Origin: Defluviimonas salinarum | GTDB lineage: Bacteria > Pseudomonadota > Alphaproteobacteria > Rhodobacterales > Rhodobacteraceae | Assembly: GCF_026013545.1 (NCBI RefSeq) | Contig: NZ_JAPDOG010000035.1 | Coordinates: 1 to 33,852, forward strand | DNA: 33,852 nucleotides | Reading direction: 5' to 3' | Shown here: one piece after another, positions 15,853 to 23,365 of the stretch | Layout of the letters: every line of letters begins with the position of its first letter | Position numbering within the stretch: position 1 is the stretch's first letter | The notes under the pieces: generated by a model | What the model saw: the letters and a program-made list of their open reading frames with translations, nothing else | Databases searched by the model: none | Told to the model about the DNA's origin: nothing | Program-made: the position numbers and the translations under genes

Positions 15853-16437
15853 ATGGATAAGAAGAAGTCGCTTGAGCAAGATCTAGAACGGCATCCCGTC
15901 ATTGCGGCACTTGAAGATGCAGGCAAGGAGGCCACCCTATTCATCGGATATCTTGGTACCGCATCCGAAGACGGTTTGGTCAGACTGTACCCACACCTTG
16001 ATGTCGCGACGTATGTGGAGTTTGCCAAAGAGGATGTAATCCACGTCGGAGTGGACCCGGATGGCGAGCCGGCGTTGAAACTCATCTACGTGATCCGTAG
16101 CGCGAAGGTCGTAGAAACAAGGCGGAACGCGACGGACGCTCAACACAGCCGATTTTCCTATGATATCAAGAGTTCAGTCCCGAAGATCGAAGTCGGCCCG
16201 TTCAGTTTTCGGGACTTCACCAAGGTAAATGCGCTGTTCCCTTGGTCGACGTGTGAAGCTGGGTGCGAGTCGTCGTATCGAGAAGCGATCCAAAGTGGCG
16301 TTCCACAGCCCTTGGCTGAAACAGGGCTTCACGCCTGCTTGTCGGAATGCCCGAAGAATCCCTTCTATAAATCGTCGGAAATCGCGAGCAGAATTGTTTA
16401 CAATACGCCCCCGAAATATCCTGGCGGGGGCGGTTGA
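15853..16437 (+). CDS. Unknown protein with twin CX3C motif and Gly-rich C-terminus
   Basis: 194 aa; no family recognised with certainty. The start is fixed by GGAGGGAGG seven bases upstream; a longer frame from 15712 lacks such a site. Residues about 28-90 (TLFIGYLGTASEDGLVRLYP, YVEFAKEDVIHV) look like a compact beta-sheet domain. Near the C-terminus four cysteines form CEAGC (134-138) and CLSEC (162-166), a CX3C-X23-CX3C pattern that could make a disulfide-linked or metal-binding helical hairpin. The protein ends PGGGG. There is no signal peptide, so it appears cytoplasmic unless exported otherwise. It has its own promoter and sits in an AT-richer cargo block between a broken lysis gene and an integrase remnant. 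Confidence 0.72.
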   Translation: MDKKKSLEQDLERHPVIAALEDAGKEATLFIGYLGTASEDGLVRLYPHLDVATYVEFAKEDVIHVGVDPDGEPALKLIYVIRSAKVVETRRNATDAQHSRFSYDIKSSVPKIEVGPFSFRDFTKVNALFPWSTCEAGCESSYREAIQSGVPQPLAETGLHACLSECPKNPFYKSSEIASRIVYNTPPKYPGGGG

Positions 16438-16602
16438 GCGCATCAAGATAGTAACGATTGGGTCATCTCACGCGGTTCTTCCTTCGCCGTCCGCCTGAGA
16501 AGCAAGACCGCCTAGCGGCAGAGGTGCATCGTCGCTGAAGCGGAGCCATGCCTTGCTTATATAAGATTTGACGCAAGATCGTTAGCGGCCGGACGAAGGG
16601 GG

Positions 16603-16731
16603 TACATCATCGCCGGATCGCTCGGCCATAAGAGTCGCCAGTCCACAGCGGTTTATGCCCGGCCCAATCTGGACCCTGTTCGGGAATCGGTGAACAAGAC
16701 CACCGAGGCGATGCTGGGTTATGAGGCGTGA
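16603..16731 (+). pseudogene. Tyrosine recombinase (phage integrase), C-terminal remnant
   Basis: The plus-strand frame ending at TGA 16729-16731 reads YIIAGSLGHKSRQSTAVYAR and then NLDPVRESVNKTTEAM. This is the C-terminal end of tyrosine integrases: LGHKS contains the second catalytic histidine, and AVYAR contains the nucleophilic tyrosine in the usual position. Nothing before about 16603 looks like integrase, so the rest is missing. It shows that an integrative element once ended here. The stop region overlaps a possible GTG start (16728) of the next gene. Confidence 0.7.
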
Positions 16732-16745
16732 GCGAGGCAGGAACG

Positions 16746-17336
16746 ATGGACATAGAGACGATTACGCCGGGCTGGGTAGACGCCGTCGACGTTGAGGCTG
16801 ACGATCTGGTCACTCCCGACTTACACGAGTCCTTCGCGTCTATCGCCGGGCTACCAAAAGACGACGCCACAAAGGTCGCCCTTGTCGGCGCCTTGGACGC
16901 CTTCAGATCGGGATACTTCGACCTCGACGCCCTCAGATCAGAGAGCGACGACAACAAGGCACTGGAAGCGGCGGCGGATAGCGCAGGCGCGCTCTATGAC
17001 GCTCTGCTGGCGCTCTTGGAGTATCCCGGCGTTGAAGGCAGGCTGGAGCAGACAATCCAGGACTTTCCGCGCTTTTACGAGTTTGAGGACGGAAGAACCC
17101 TCAAAGATCTGATCGGCACGCGCCAGAACATCTTCATGGTCTATCGCGAGCTTCTGGTCGATCTCCAAGCGTGTCTGGAAATGACCAGCAACCGCAAGCC
17201 CATGCGGAAGGTGTTGGAAGGCCTTGACGGGGAAGAGCCGATCAAACTTGAAACCGATGAAGGATTTTCAGAGCGCATGCGGGAATGGCGTGCAAGAAGC
17301 AAGGCCAGAGCCCTTCCTAGGCTCCAGACTCATTGA
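16746..17336 (+). CDS. Unknown helical protein, 3' end replaced by IS5 sequence
   Basis: 196 aa from the ATG at 16746, which has GAGGCAGGAACG directly upstream; a GTG at 16728 in the same frame is an alternative overlapping the integrase remnant. The protein is acidic and mostly alpha-helical (ALDAFRSGYFDLDALRSE, ALYDALLALLEYPGVEGRL, NIFMVYRELLVDLQACLE); no domain was recognised. The last codons (about PRLQTH and the stop at 17334-17336) lie in the IS5 end that begins at the CTAG at 17317-17320, so the natural C-terminus is lost. Its place right after an integrase remnant suggests island or phage cargo. Confidence 0.6.
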   Translation: MDIETITPGWVDAVDVEADDLVTPDLHESFASIAGLPKDDATKVALVGALDAFRSGYFDLDALRSESDDNKALEAAADSAGALYDALLALLEYPGVEGRLEQTIQDFPRFYEFEDGRTLKDLIGTRQNIFMVYRELLVDLQACLEMTSNRKPMRKVLEGLDGEEPIKLETDEGFSERMREWRARSKARALPRLQTH

Positions 17337-17480
17337 TCGTCAAAGCCAGAACAGGACGGTTGCGGCGAGTGCGACGGCGGAAAGGAAGGTCTTGGCGCAT
17401 CTGTCGTAACGGGTTGCGACCCTGCGCCAGTCTTTCAGCCGACCGAACATGATCTCGATCCGGTTGCGGCGGCGGTACCC
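17317..17480 (-). mobile_element. IS5-family element, 3' end remnant
   Basis: The outer end begins at CTAGGCTCCAGACTCATTGATC (17317-17338). On the minus strand from about 17478 to the stop at 17342-17340 the frame encodes a C-terminal transposase tail (RRRNRIEIMFGRLKDWRRV, then ATRYDRCAKTFLSAVALAATV and FWL). The rest of the element is missing: at about 17480 the sequence changes to phage DNA. The tail is nearly the same as that of the IS at 33391 but differs in the end sequence, so these are related, not identical, elements. Confidence 0.8.
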
Positions 17481-17494
17481 GAGGATTTGCAGCC

Positions 17495-18169
17495 ATGAGT
17501 TTCCAGAGACGGATCAGCCGCCAGGGCGGCACCAGGGTCAAACGCGCGCTGGGCGTGCAGGCGGCGCTGGAATGGGCGTTCCGGGTCGAGAAAGCCCAGC
17601 TGGAACTCCCCCTTCCCGAGGACGTCGCCGAGGAAGGCTTCGGCTTCGGCCTCGAATACGTCCTGCTGCAGCGTGCAGCACTTGGCTGCAAGATCGATGG
17701 CGGCCAGTACAAGATCGGCGGCTACACCCACGAGGACGCCGAAGTGATCGCCGCCACCGTCGCCGGCATACCCGACAGCCTCGGCGGCAAGCGCATGGCG
17801 ATCCGCGTGGCGGAACTGGCCCGCGCCGGGCTCACCCCCGACTGGATGCCCGGCGCCGTGCCCCGCTGCATTCCGGTGGAAGTGAAGCGCAACCAGCATG
17901 GCGAACGAGCCACGACCATCGTCGTCAGCACCGACCGGGTGCTGAGCCGCGGCAAGTGGCGCACGGTCGAAGTCCTGGCCTGCCCGGTCACCTTCTCACC
18001 GCACCTGCAGCAGATCGAAGCGGCACGTCGCGCCTATGACGACTGGTGGCAGGCGCTGGATTGGATCCGCGACGGGCTGGTCGCAGGCGCACAGCTGCGG
18101 GATCTTGAGGTGATGGCGGTAATGCCGAAGGTGCGGCCGTGGGTCGCTCGCGCATCAATCACTTCGTAG
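17495..18169 (+). CDS. Unrecognised probable phage protein
   Basis: 224 aa starting at the first ATG after the IS5 remnant, with GAGG about ten bases upstream. It is a mixed alpha/beta soluble protein with no signal peptide or membrane segment. Blocks such as [39 protein letters not shown] and [20 protein letters not shown] look well conserved in character and codon use fits the phage genes. It lies between an IS remnant and the restriction-modification genes, reading the same way as the methyltransferase. A role in phage replication or regulation is possible, but nothing in the sequence shows it. Confidence 0.65.
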   Translation: MSFQRRISRQGGTRVKRALGVQAALEWAFRVEKAQLELPLPEDVAEEGFGFGLEYVLLQRAALGCKIDGGQYKIGGYTHEDAEVIAATVAGIPDSLGGKRMAIRVAELARAGLTPDWMPGAVPRCIPVEVKRNQHGERATTIVVSTDRVLSRGKWRTVEVLACPVTFSPHLQQIEAARRAYDDWWQALDWIRDGLVAGAQLRDLEVMAVMPKVRPWVARASITS

Positions 18170-18245
18170 GGTTTTCATTATGTTCTTGCGAAACGGAACA
18201 ATGACCACCATGGTGTCAGAAAAATTCCCAGAGGCGAGAGCAGAC

Positions 18246-19478
18246 ATGACAGAGTTTGAAGAACTGCTGATGAAGGCAGGTTACACGGTGCCGGAAGCAG
18301 CCAAGGCGCTCGGCTACTCTGAAGGCCATATCTACCGGTTCAGGCGGGGGGAAGAAGAACCACGCGAGAGCGTGCTCGAACTCCTCCGGATGAAGATTGC
18401 GGCACGGGTGAGCGACAGTTCCGAGCCGCCGTCGTTCTCGTTCATCGATCTCTTTGCCGGAATCGGCGGCCTGCGGAAGGCAATGGAAACGGCTGGCGGG
18501 CGCTGCGTGTTCACCTCCGAATGGGACCGTTTCGCACAGCAGACCTACCTCGCCAACTTTCCCGACAACCGCCCGATCGCCGGCGACATCCGCGCGGTCG
18601 ACCCGGATGACATCCCGTCGCATGACGTCCTGGTGGCGGGCTTCCCCTGTCAGCCCTTCTCGATCGCGGGAGTATCAAAGAAGAACGCGCTGGGCAGGCT
18701 GCATGGGTTCCAGGATGAAACTCAGGGCACCCTGTTTTTCGATGTGCTCCGCGTTCTCAAGACCCATCGCCCCGCTGCCTTCCTGCTGGAGAACGTCAAG
18801 AATCTGAAGAGCCATGACAAGGGGCGGACCTTCGAAGTGATTCAGCGCAAGCTGACCTCCGAGCTCGGTTACACCCTGCACACGATGATCATCGATGCGG
18901 CGCATTTCGTGCCCCAGCACCGGGAACGCATTGTGATGGTCGGCTTCCGCGAGCATACGGGGTTCTCATGGAGTGACCTCTGTGTGCCGACCCGCGGCCA
19001 TCGCCGCATGAGGGACATCCTGCACCCGGAGGACGGTACGGAGGAGGCGGAGGGACATTTCACTCTTGGTCCGGACGCAAAAGTTAACGACAAGTACACG
19101 CTCACGGACAAGCTCTGGGAATACCTCGTGAATTATGCCGCGAAGCATAAGGCGAAAGGCAACGGCTTCGGTTACGGGCTGGTTGAAGGCGACAGCATCG
19201 CCCGCACCCTTTCAGCCCGGTATTTCAAGGACGGCTCCGAAATCCTTGTAAGCCGGGGGGCGATGAAGAACCCGCGGCGCCTGACGCCGCGGGAATGCGC
19301 GCGCCTCATGGGTTACGACGACGATTTCCGGATCCCGGTTTCCGACACCCAGGCCTACAAGCAGTTCGGAAACTCTGTCGCTGTTCCGGTATTTTCAGAG
19401 GTCGCGCGGATCATGCGGCCGCACATCGAAACGGTGATGAACAGATCGGGGTCGGAGGTTGTGCGCCGATTTGGCTGA
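18246..19478 (+). CDS. dcm: DNA cytosine-5 methyltransferase, Dcm/EcoRII-like, with N-terminal HTH
   Basis: 410 aa from the ATG at 18246, preceded by GAGGCGAGAG; in-frame ATGs at 18180 and 18201 are alternatives that would add up to 22 residues. Residues about 1-50 form a helix-turn-helix ([23 protein letters not shown]). The C5-MTase motifs follow in order: [11 protein letters not shown] (66-75), IV PCQPFS with Cys135, [10 protein letters not shown] (Glu182), [18 protein letters not shown], and [13 protein letters not shown]. The target-recognition stretch ([20 protein letters not shown] and GNGFGYG) resembles Dcm and M.EcoRII, suggesting CCWGG. The vsr start overlaps the stop. The HTH may let it autoregulate, as no separate C protein is present. 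Confidence 0.88.
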   Translation: MTEFEELLMKAGYTVPEAAKALGYSEGHIYRFRRGEEEPRESVLELLRMKIAARVSDSSEPPSFSFIDLFAGIGGLRKAMETAGGRCVFTSEWDRFAQQTYLANFPDNRPIAGDIRAVDPDDIPSHDVLVAGFPCQPFSIAGVSKKNALGRLHGFQDETQGTLFFDVLRVLKTHRPAAFLLENVKNLKSHDKGRTFEVIQRKLTSELGYTLHTMIIDAAHFVPQHRERIVMVGFREHTGFSWSDLCVPTRGHRRMRDILHPEDGTEEAEGHFTLGPDAKVNDKYTLTDKLWEYLVNYAAKHKAKGNGFGYGLVEGDSIARTLSARYFKDGSEILVSRGAMKNPRRLTPRECARLMGYDDDFRIPVSDTQAYKQFGNSVAVPVFSEVARIMRPHIETVMNRSGSEVVRRFG

Positions 19479-19959
19479 TGTCCACGATCCGGCGACTCGC
19501 AGCAGGAACATGGCCGCCATCAGGCGGGCGGACACCAGGCCCGAGGTCATCATAAGGCGCGGACTGCATGCCCGGGGTTTGCGGTTCAGGTTGCACGATA
19601 AGAAGCTGCCAGGGCGCCCGGATCTTGTGTTTGCGCGATTCCGGGTTGCTCTCTTCGTGAACGGCTGTTTCTGGCATGGTCACGACTGCCCGCTATTCCG
19701 ATGGCCGGCAACCCGCACCGACTTCTGGAAGACGAAGATCATGGGCAACGTCGCCCGGGATCTTCGTAACGATGCGCAGCTCTCAGCGCTGGGCTGGCGG
19801 ATCGGTGTAGTCTGGGAGTGCGCCGTCAAGGGCCCTGGTCGCCAGCGCACCGAGCAGATGCTCGACGAACTCGCCGCCGCGATAAGAGGCACCGCGGCGG
19901 TGTTTGGTTTTCAGGGCCTTCTTTCGGGCACAGACAGGGTCGTCAGGGCTGCAGATTGA
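19471..19959 (+). CDS. vsr: Very short patch repair endonuclease
   Basis: 162 aa. The TTG at 19471 is taken as start because the protein then begins [20 protein letters not shown], as Vsr proteins do; a TTG at 19459 would overlap the GGAGG ribosome binding site. Vsr motifs are clear: [29 protein letters not shown], with the catalytic Asp and the histidines of the FWHGHDC block. It nicks T:G mismatches left by deamination of 5-methylcytosine, protecting sites of the adjacent methyltransferase. It overlaps the methyltransferase gene by eight bases and its tail overlaps the convergent endonuclease gene by 17. Confidence 0.88.
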   Translation: MADVHDPATRSRNMAAIRRADTRPEVIIRRGLHARGLRFRLHDKKLPGRPDLVFARFRVALFVNGCFWHGHDCPLFRWPATRTDFWKTKIMGNVARDLRNDAQLSALGWRIGVVWECAVKGPGRQRTEQMLDELAAAIRGTAAVFGFQGLLSGTDRVVRAAD

Positions 19960-21307
19960 TAATCCGCACATCCGTGTAGATATCACGCGCCGCGGCACGG
20001 ATGTCGTTTACCCGCCATTGCGATCTGCGCTTGTTCAGTTGCGGTTTCCCCGGACAGAACTTCGGTGCGGGATCCAGAAAGAGCGTGCCATTGTAGAGCG
20101 CTTCAAAAAGGCGCTCGGCAGAAGTTTCCCGGCACCACATGATCTCGGAAGAAAATTCAACACTGAACCTGTAGCCTTCGGCAATCAGCGCCAGGTCGGT
20201 CGCCGTAACCTTGACCGCAGGGACATAGACCGCTTCGTTATGCTTGGCGGTCCAGCAGTTGAGGATGCGCTCGAGGCTCCAGCCGGCGGTCAGAATGCCC
20301 TCATCGGTCAGAAGCGCGAGGTGAACGTTCTTGTCGGCGCTGGACGCAAGAGAAGTACCGCGCTCGTGGTTCGCGATCCGCAGTGTCAGACCGCTCTGCT
20401 CACAGCGCTCATCGACCCGATGGATTCCGGTTACGCGCCAGTTCCCCTCCTTGTCCTGATAACCAAAGCTCTGCATGAACTCCGGGAAGCTCTCAGCGTA
20501 GACCCCCATGTCCGGCTCTGGCGTGAAGAGGGTCACTTTCTTCTGGGTGTGCGTCTTCAGCTCAATACCTTCAAAGTCCCCATGCGAGTCGCTGTTGGGA
20601 TTGATGCCCAGCGCATGCTCGAGCGTGTATCCGCAGACCTGCGTGCCGTTGAACGGGAGAGTGTTGCCCGCCGAATCCAGCCGGCACCCCGGCATCGGCT
20701 TTCCGGCTACCCGAGCAAGCTTCGTCTGCAGCCGTGAATCTGCCGTTACGCGAAGTCGGAGGTGCTTCCAGACCCTCGAACCGGATGCAGGCGGCAACGC
20801 CTGAACGTCGCTGACAAACTGCGGACCGGGATCGACTACCATGACGGCGAGCACGGCGCCGTTGCCACGCCGCGCAAGAACAAGATACCGCACGCTATCA
20901 GGAAAGGTCTTGGTGTAGGCGACGGACATCGCCTCAGGCATGGTATTCTCGACCGTCTGAAACGCGCTGAGCCGTGTCTCCGGGTACTGCGGGTAGATGA
21001 TCATGCGGACGCCGCGGGCAGCAATCCTATGGCCGGCAAGATCGAGCCAGCTGAAGTCAGTGAACACGGCCTCAGGGATAGACTGGCCAGTTGTTGCGCC
21101 GCCCTTCTTGCCGCTGACAGAGGGCCCACGCAGGCTGAACGTCATATCGAACATCGGGTAGAGCGGACGGAAGTCCGAGCCGGAGTAGACCTGGTTTTTG
21201 TCGTTGTGGTTCTTGCTCAGCGGCTTGATGAGCGCCTCGGTCGCCTCGTTGGCTCCGAGGAGAGCTGCGAGCTCAGAAAGAGAGTGGAAGTTGTATTCGA
21301 ACGCCAT
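19943..21307 (-). CDS. Type II restriction endonuclease, MvaI/BcnI family
   Basis: 454 aa, larger than MvaI or BcnI themselves (about 240). The C-terminal part from about residue 190 is MvaI/BcnI-like, with SHGDFEGIELKTHTQKK supplying the catalytic Asp244, Glu249 and Lys251 (D-x4-E-x-K), followed by VTLFTPEPD and SFPEFMQSFGYQDKEGNW. This family cuts CCWGG or CCSGG, fitting the Dcm-like methyltransferase and Vsr opposite. The N-terminal 190 residues are an extra domain (MAFEYNFHSLSELAALLGAN and so on) that may regulate or assist DNA binding. The gene is convergent with vsr and its start lies at the edge of the structured intergenic region at 21.3-21.9 kb. Confidence 0.85.
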   Translation of the reverse strand: MAFEYNFHSLSELAALLGANEATEALIKPLSKNHNDKNQVYSGSDFRPLYPMFDMTFSLRGPSVSGKKGGATTGQSIPEAVFTDFSWLDLAGHRIAARGVRMIIYPQYPETRLSAFQTVENTMPEAMSVAYTKTFPDSVRYLVLARRGNGAVLAVMVVDPGPQFVSDVQALPPASGSRVWKHLRLRVTADSRLQTKLARVAGKPMPGCRLDSAGNTLPFNGTQVCGYTLEHALGINPNSDSHGDFEGIELKTHTQKKVTLFTPEPDMGVYAESFPEFMQSFGYQDKEGNWRVTGIHRVDERCEQSGLTLRIANHERGTSLASSADKNVHLALLTDEGILTAGWSLERILNCWTAKHNEAVYVPAVKVTATDLALIAEGYRFSVEFSSEIMWCRETSAERLFEALYNGTLFLDPAPKFCPGKPQLNKRRSQWRVNDIRAAARDIYTDVRIINLQP

Positions 21308-21479
21308 TGGCCTGCTCCGCGAAATATCATTACTGCGGAGGCAAGATAGGTGAGCAGCAAGGGACGTACAAGCTCATCCACCCGGCCAAAACCAAGCTAG
21401 TGATCCTAAACTACTGTTTTTAAGTTATTATATTTTTTTTCTAGCGACTTATTGAGTTTTATTTTGAGGCTTCGCACTT

Positions 21480-21561
21480 GCGCTGCGCCCCTCTGTCGGG
21501 TAGCACGCCCCCTCCCGCTGGTTCCTCCCCGGCGTCGAATGTATGCGGGGGGGCGCAGCGC
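21480..21561. repeat. 12-base perfect inverted repeat
   Basis: GCGCTGCGCCCC at 21480-21491 is exactly inverted as GGGGCGCAGCGC at 21550-21561, separated by 58 bases. It could be a regulator binding pair or an RNA stem. It lies 170-255 bases upstream of the endonuclease start. Confidence 0.6.
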
Positions 21562-21579
21562 GGCAGTTCGCTAGCGACT

Positions 21580-21742
21580 GGATTCCTCACCGGGGAATCC
21601 ACTTGGAATCCACCCCGCGGGCGTCACCCGGAAAATCGACTCCAAATCAAAGACTTACGAAATCGTGAGTTGGCCAGGGTGGATTCCCGGCAGGAATCCA
21701 GGGAAGCCACCTTCGGGGAAGCCACCCCGATCAGAAGCCACC
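21580..21742. repeat. Cluster of GGAATCC and GAAGCCACC motifs
   Basis: GGATTCC at 21580-21586 with GGAATCC at 21594-21600 makes one hairpin; GGATTCC at 21681-21687 with GGAATCC at 21693-21699 makes a second. A further GGAATCCACC at 21605-21614 is inverted as GGTGGATTCC at 21678-21687. Three GAAGCCACC copies follow at about 21703, 21718 and 21734 in direct orientation, 15-16 bases apart. The spacing and mixed orientation are iteron- or operator-like. Function unknown. Confidence 0.55.
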
Positions 21743-21825
21743 CCACCCGGAACACATTGAATCGACTTCCGTTTTCCGATTGACAAGGCTGCCCCCGTTG
21801 ACCTACCCATTGATCATCGAAGAAT

Positions 21826-21863
21826 AGCGCCCGGAGGAAACCCCTCGCGGGCGCTTTTGTTTT
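21826..21863 (+). terminator. Rho-independent terminator-like hairpin
   Basis: AGCGCCCG (21826-21833) pairs with CGGGCGCT (21848-21855) and is followed by a T-rich run (TTTTGTTTT to 21863). It has plus-strand terminator polarity but lies just 22 bases before the ParB-methyltransferase ATG, with no gene directly upstream on that strand. It may block read-through into, or attenuate, the methyltransferase gene. Confidence 0.6.
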
Positions 21864-21884
21864 CCGCACATCAGAGACCCGCCC

Positions 21885-23147
21885 ATGAGCCTCGTCTTCG
21901 CACCGAGCCAGATCGAAAGCTGGCCGATCGACCGCCTGCGCCCCTATGCCCGAAATGCCAAGATGCACGCCGACGACCAGGTGGCGAAGATCGCCGCCAG
22001 CATGGCCAAGTTCGGCTGGACCGTGCCCTGCATGGTCGCCGATGACGGGGAACTGATCGCCGGCCACGGCCGGGTGCTTGCCGCCACGATGCTGGGACTG
22101 ACAGAGGTTCCGATAATCCGGCTCAGCCATCTCGACGAGGCGGAACGCCGGGCCTACCGGATCGCCGACAACAAACTGACTGAGCTCGGCGACTGGGACG
22201 AGGCCCTGCTGCGCGACGAAATCGCGGGGCTGCTGGCCGAGGATTTCGACCTGGCGCTCCTGGGTATCAGCGACGGCGAGTTGGACGCGCTGCTGCGGGA
22301 TCCCGAAGCGCTGGGCGCGGATGGCCCGGTCGAGGGTGAGGATGATTTGCCGGAGCTGCCGATCACGCCGGTGTCGGTGCCCGGTGACCTCTGGCAGCTC
22401 GGGGCCCATCGCCTGATCTGCGGCGACAGCACATCAGCCGAGGTGGTCGGCCGGCTGCTGGGCGACATCAAACCGCTGCTGATGGTCACCGACCCGCCCT
22501 ATGGCGTGGAATATGATCCCTCCTGGCGCAACCAAGTGGGCGCGGCGAAAACCCGACGCACCGGCAAGGTACTGAATGACGACCGCGCCGACTGGCGCGA
22601 GGCCTGGGCGTTGTTTCCGGGCGATGTCGCCTATGTCTGGCACGGCGCGCTCCATGCCCCGACGGTGGCCGAGAGCCTGACCGCGGCGGGGTTCGCCATC
22701 CGGTCACAGATCATCTGGGCCAAGGACCGGCTGGTACTGAGCCGAGGCGACTATCACTGGCAGCATGAACCCTGCTGGTATGCCGTGCGCGCAAGGGGCA
22801 AGGGCCATTGGGCAGGCGATCGCAAGCAGACGACACTTTGGCAGATCGCCAACCGCGATCAGGATGCCGATACGGTCCACGGCACCCAGAAGCCGGTCGA
22901 ATGCATGCGGCGTCCGATTCTGAACAACTCAAACCCCGGTCAGGCGGTCTACGAGCCGTTCATGGGATCCGGCACCACGCTGATCGCGGCCGAAACCACG
23001 GGCCGGGTCTGCTACGGCGTGGAACTCAACCCGGCCTATGTCGATGTCGCCATCGAGCGCTGGCAGTCCTTCTCGGGCGAAGAGGCGGTGCTGATGGAAA
23101 CCGGCGAGGCCTTCGCCGCCCTGAAGGCGAAAAGGCTCGCGGCATGA
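21885..23147 (+). CDS. ParB-domain DNA methyltransferase (N6-adenine/N4-cytosine)
   Basis: 420 aa fusion typical of alphaproteobacterial phages. Residues about 10-130 are a ParB/Srx-like N-terminal domain (IDRLRPYARNAKMHADDQVA, LIAGHGRVLAAT with the GxGR nucleotide-binding element, ERRAYRIADNKL). Residues about 165-415 are an amino-methyltransferase: catalytic DPPY (TDPPYGVEYDPSW) precedes the SAM-binding FMGSGTT (EPFMGSGTTLIAAE), the beta-class order. HGTQKPVECM before the latter is also typical. It has no cognate endonuclease nearby, so it is likely an orphan phage methyltransferase for anti-restriction or packaging. The ATG at 21885 has no strong ribosome binding site. Confidence 0.85.
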   Translation: MSLVFAPSQIESWPIDRLRPYARNAKMHADDQVAKIAASMAKFGWTVPCMVADDGELIAGHGRVLAATMLGLTEVPIIRLSHLDEAERRAYRIADNKLTELGDWDEALLRDEIAGLLAEDFDLALLGISDGELDALLRDPEALGADGPVEGEDDLPELPITPVSVPGDLWQLGAHRLICGDSTSAEVVGRLLGDIKPLLMVTDPPYGVEYDPSWRNQVGAAKTRRTGKVLNDDRADWREAWALFPGDVAYVWHGALHAPTVAESLTAAGFAIRSQIIWAKDRLVLSRGDYHWQHEPCWYAVRARGKGHWAGDRKQTTLWQIANRDQDADTVHGTQKPVECMRRPILNNSNPGQAVYEPFMGSGTTLIAAETTGRVCYGVELNPAYVDVAIERWQSFSGEEAVLMETGEAFAALKAKRLAA

Positions 23148-23365
23148 TCGCCGCGAAACGCGCTGGGCGGCGGTGGGAGATGGCGAGGGGAAGGAACGCT
23201 GGGACTGCACGGGGCTGACCCGCGCGCCCACTGGTCGATATCGGCAATGCGCGCGGAACTGCCGTCCCGGTGTCCGCCTGAAACGACAGAGGCGGTGCAA
23301 TCTGCTATTTTGTGACTCAGCACTCGGGGGTCCGCCGCCCCGCGCGCCAATAAGGGGGGGTCGTC

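Larger units (their letters stand above)
21308..21884. promoter_or_regulatory. Structured intergenic region between the divergent endonuclease and ParB-methyltransferase genes
   Basis: No gene is visible in these 577 bases. From the endonuclease side it holds an AT-rich stretch (about 21410-21470), a nine-base direct repeat CTAGCGACT (21441-21449 and 21571-21579), a 12-base inverted repeat (21480-21491 and 21550-21561), five GGATTCC/GGAATCC copies, three GAAGCCACC copies, and a terminator-like hairpin next to the methyltransferase gene. The promoter of the endonuclease presumably lies in the AT-rich part. The concentration of repeats suggests a control region or phage replication/recognition site. 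Confidence 0.5.

Noticed and set aside
20762-21349. Plus-strand frames opposite the restriction endonuclease
   Set aside because: Shadow frames; the minus strand encodes MvaI/BcnI catalytic residues and a complete protein.
21580-21742. Possible CRISPR array in the repeat-rich intergenic region
   Set aside because: Repeats are short (7-10 bases), mixed in orientation and unevenly spaced, and no cas genes are present.
23144-23218. 24-codon frame overlapping the ParB-methyltransferase stop (ATGA)
   Set aside because: Very short, Arg-rich, no recognisable content; it may be a remnant but cannot be supported as a gene.
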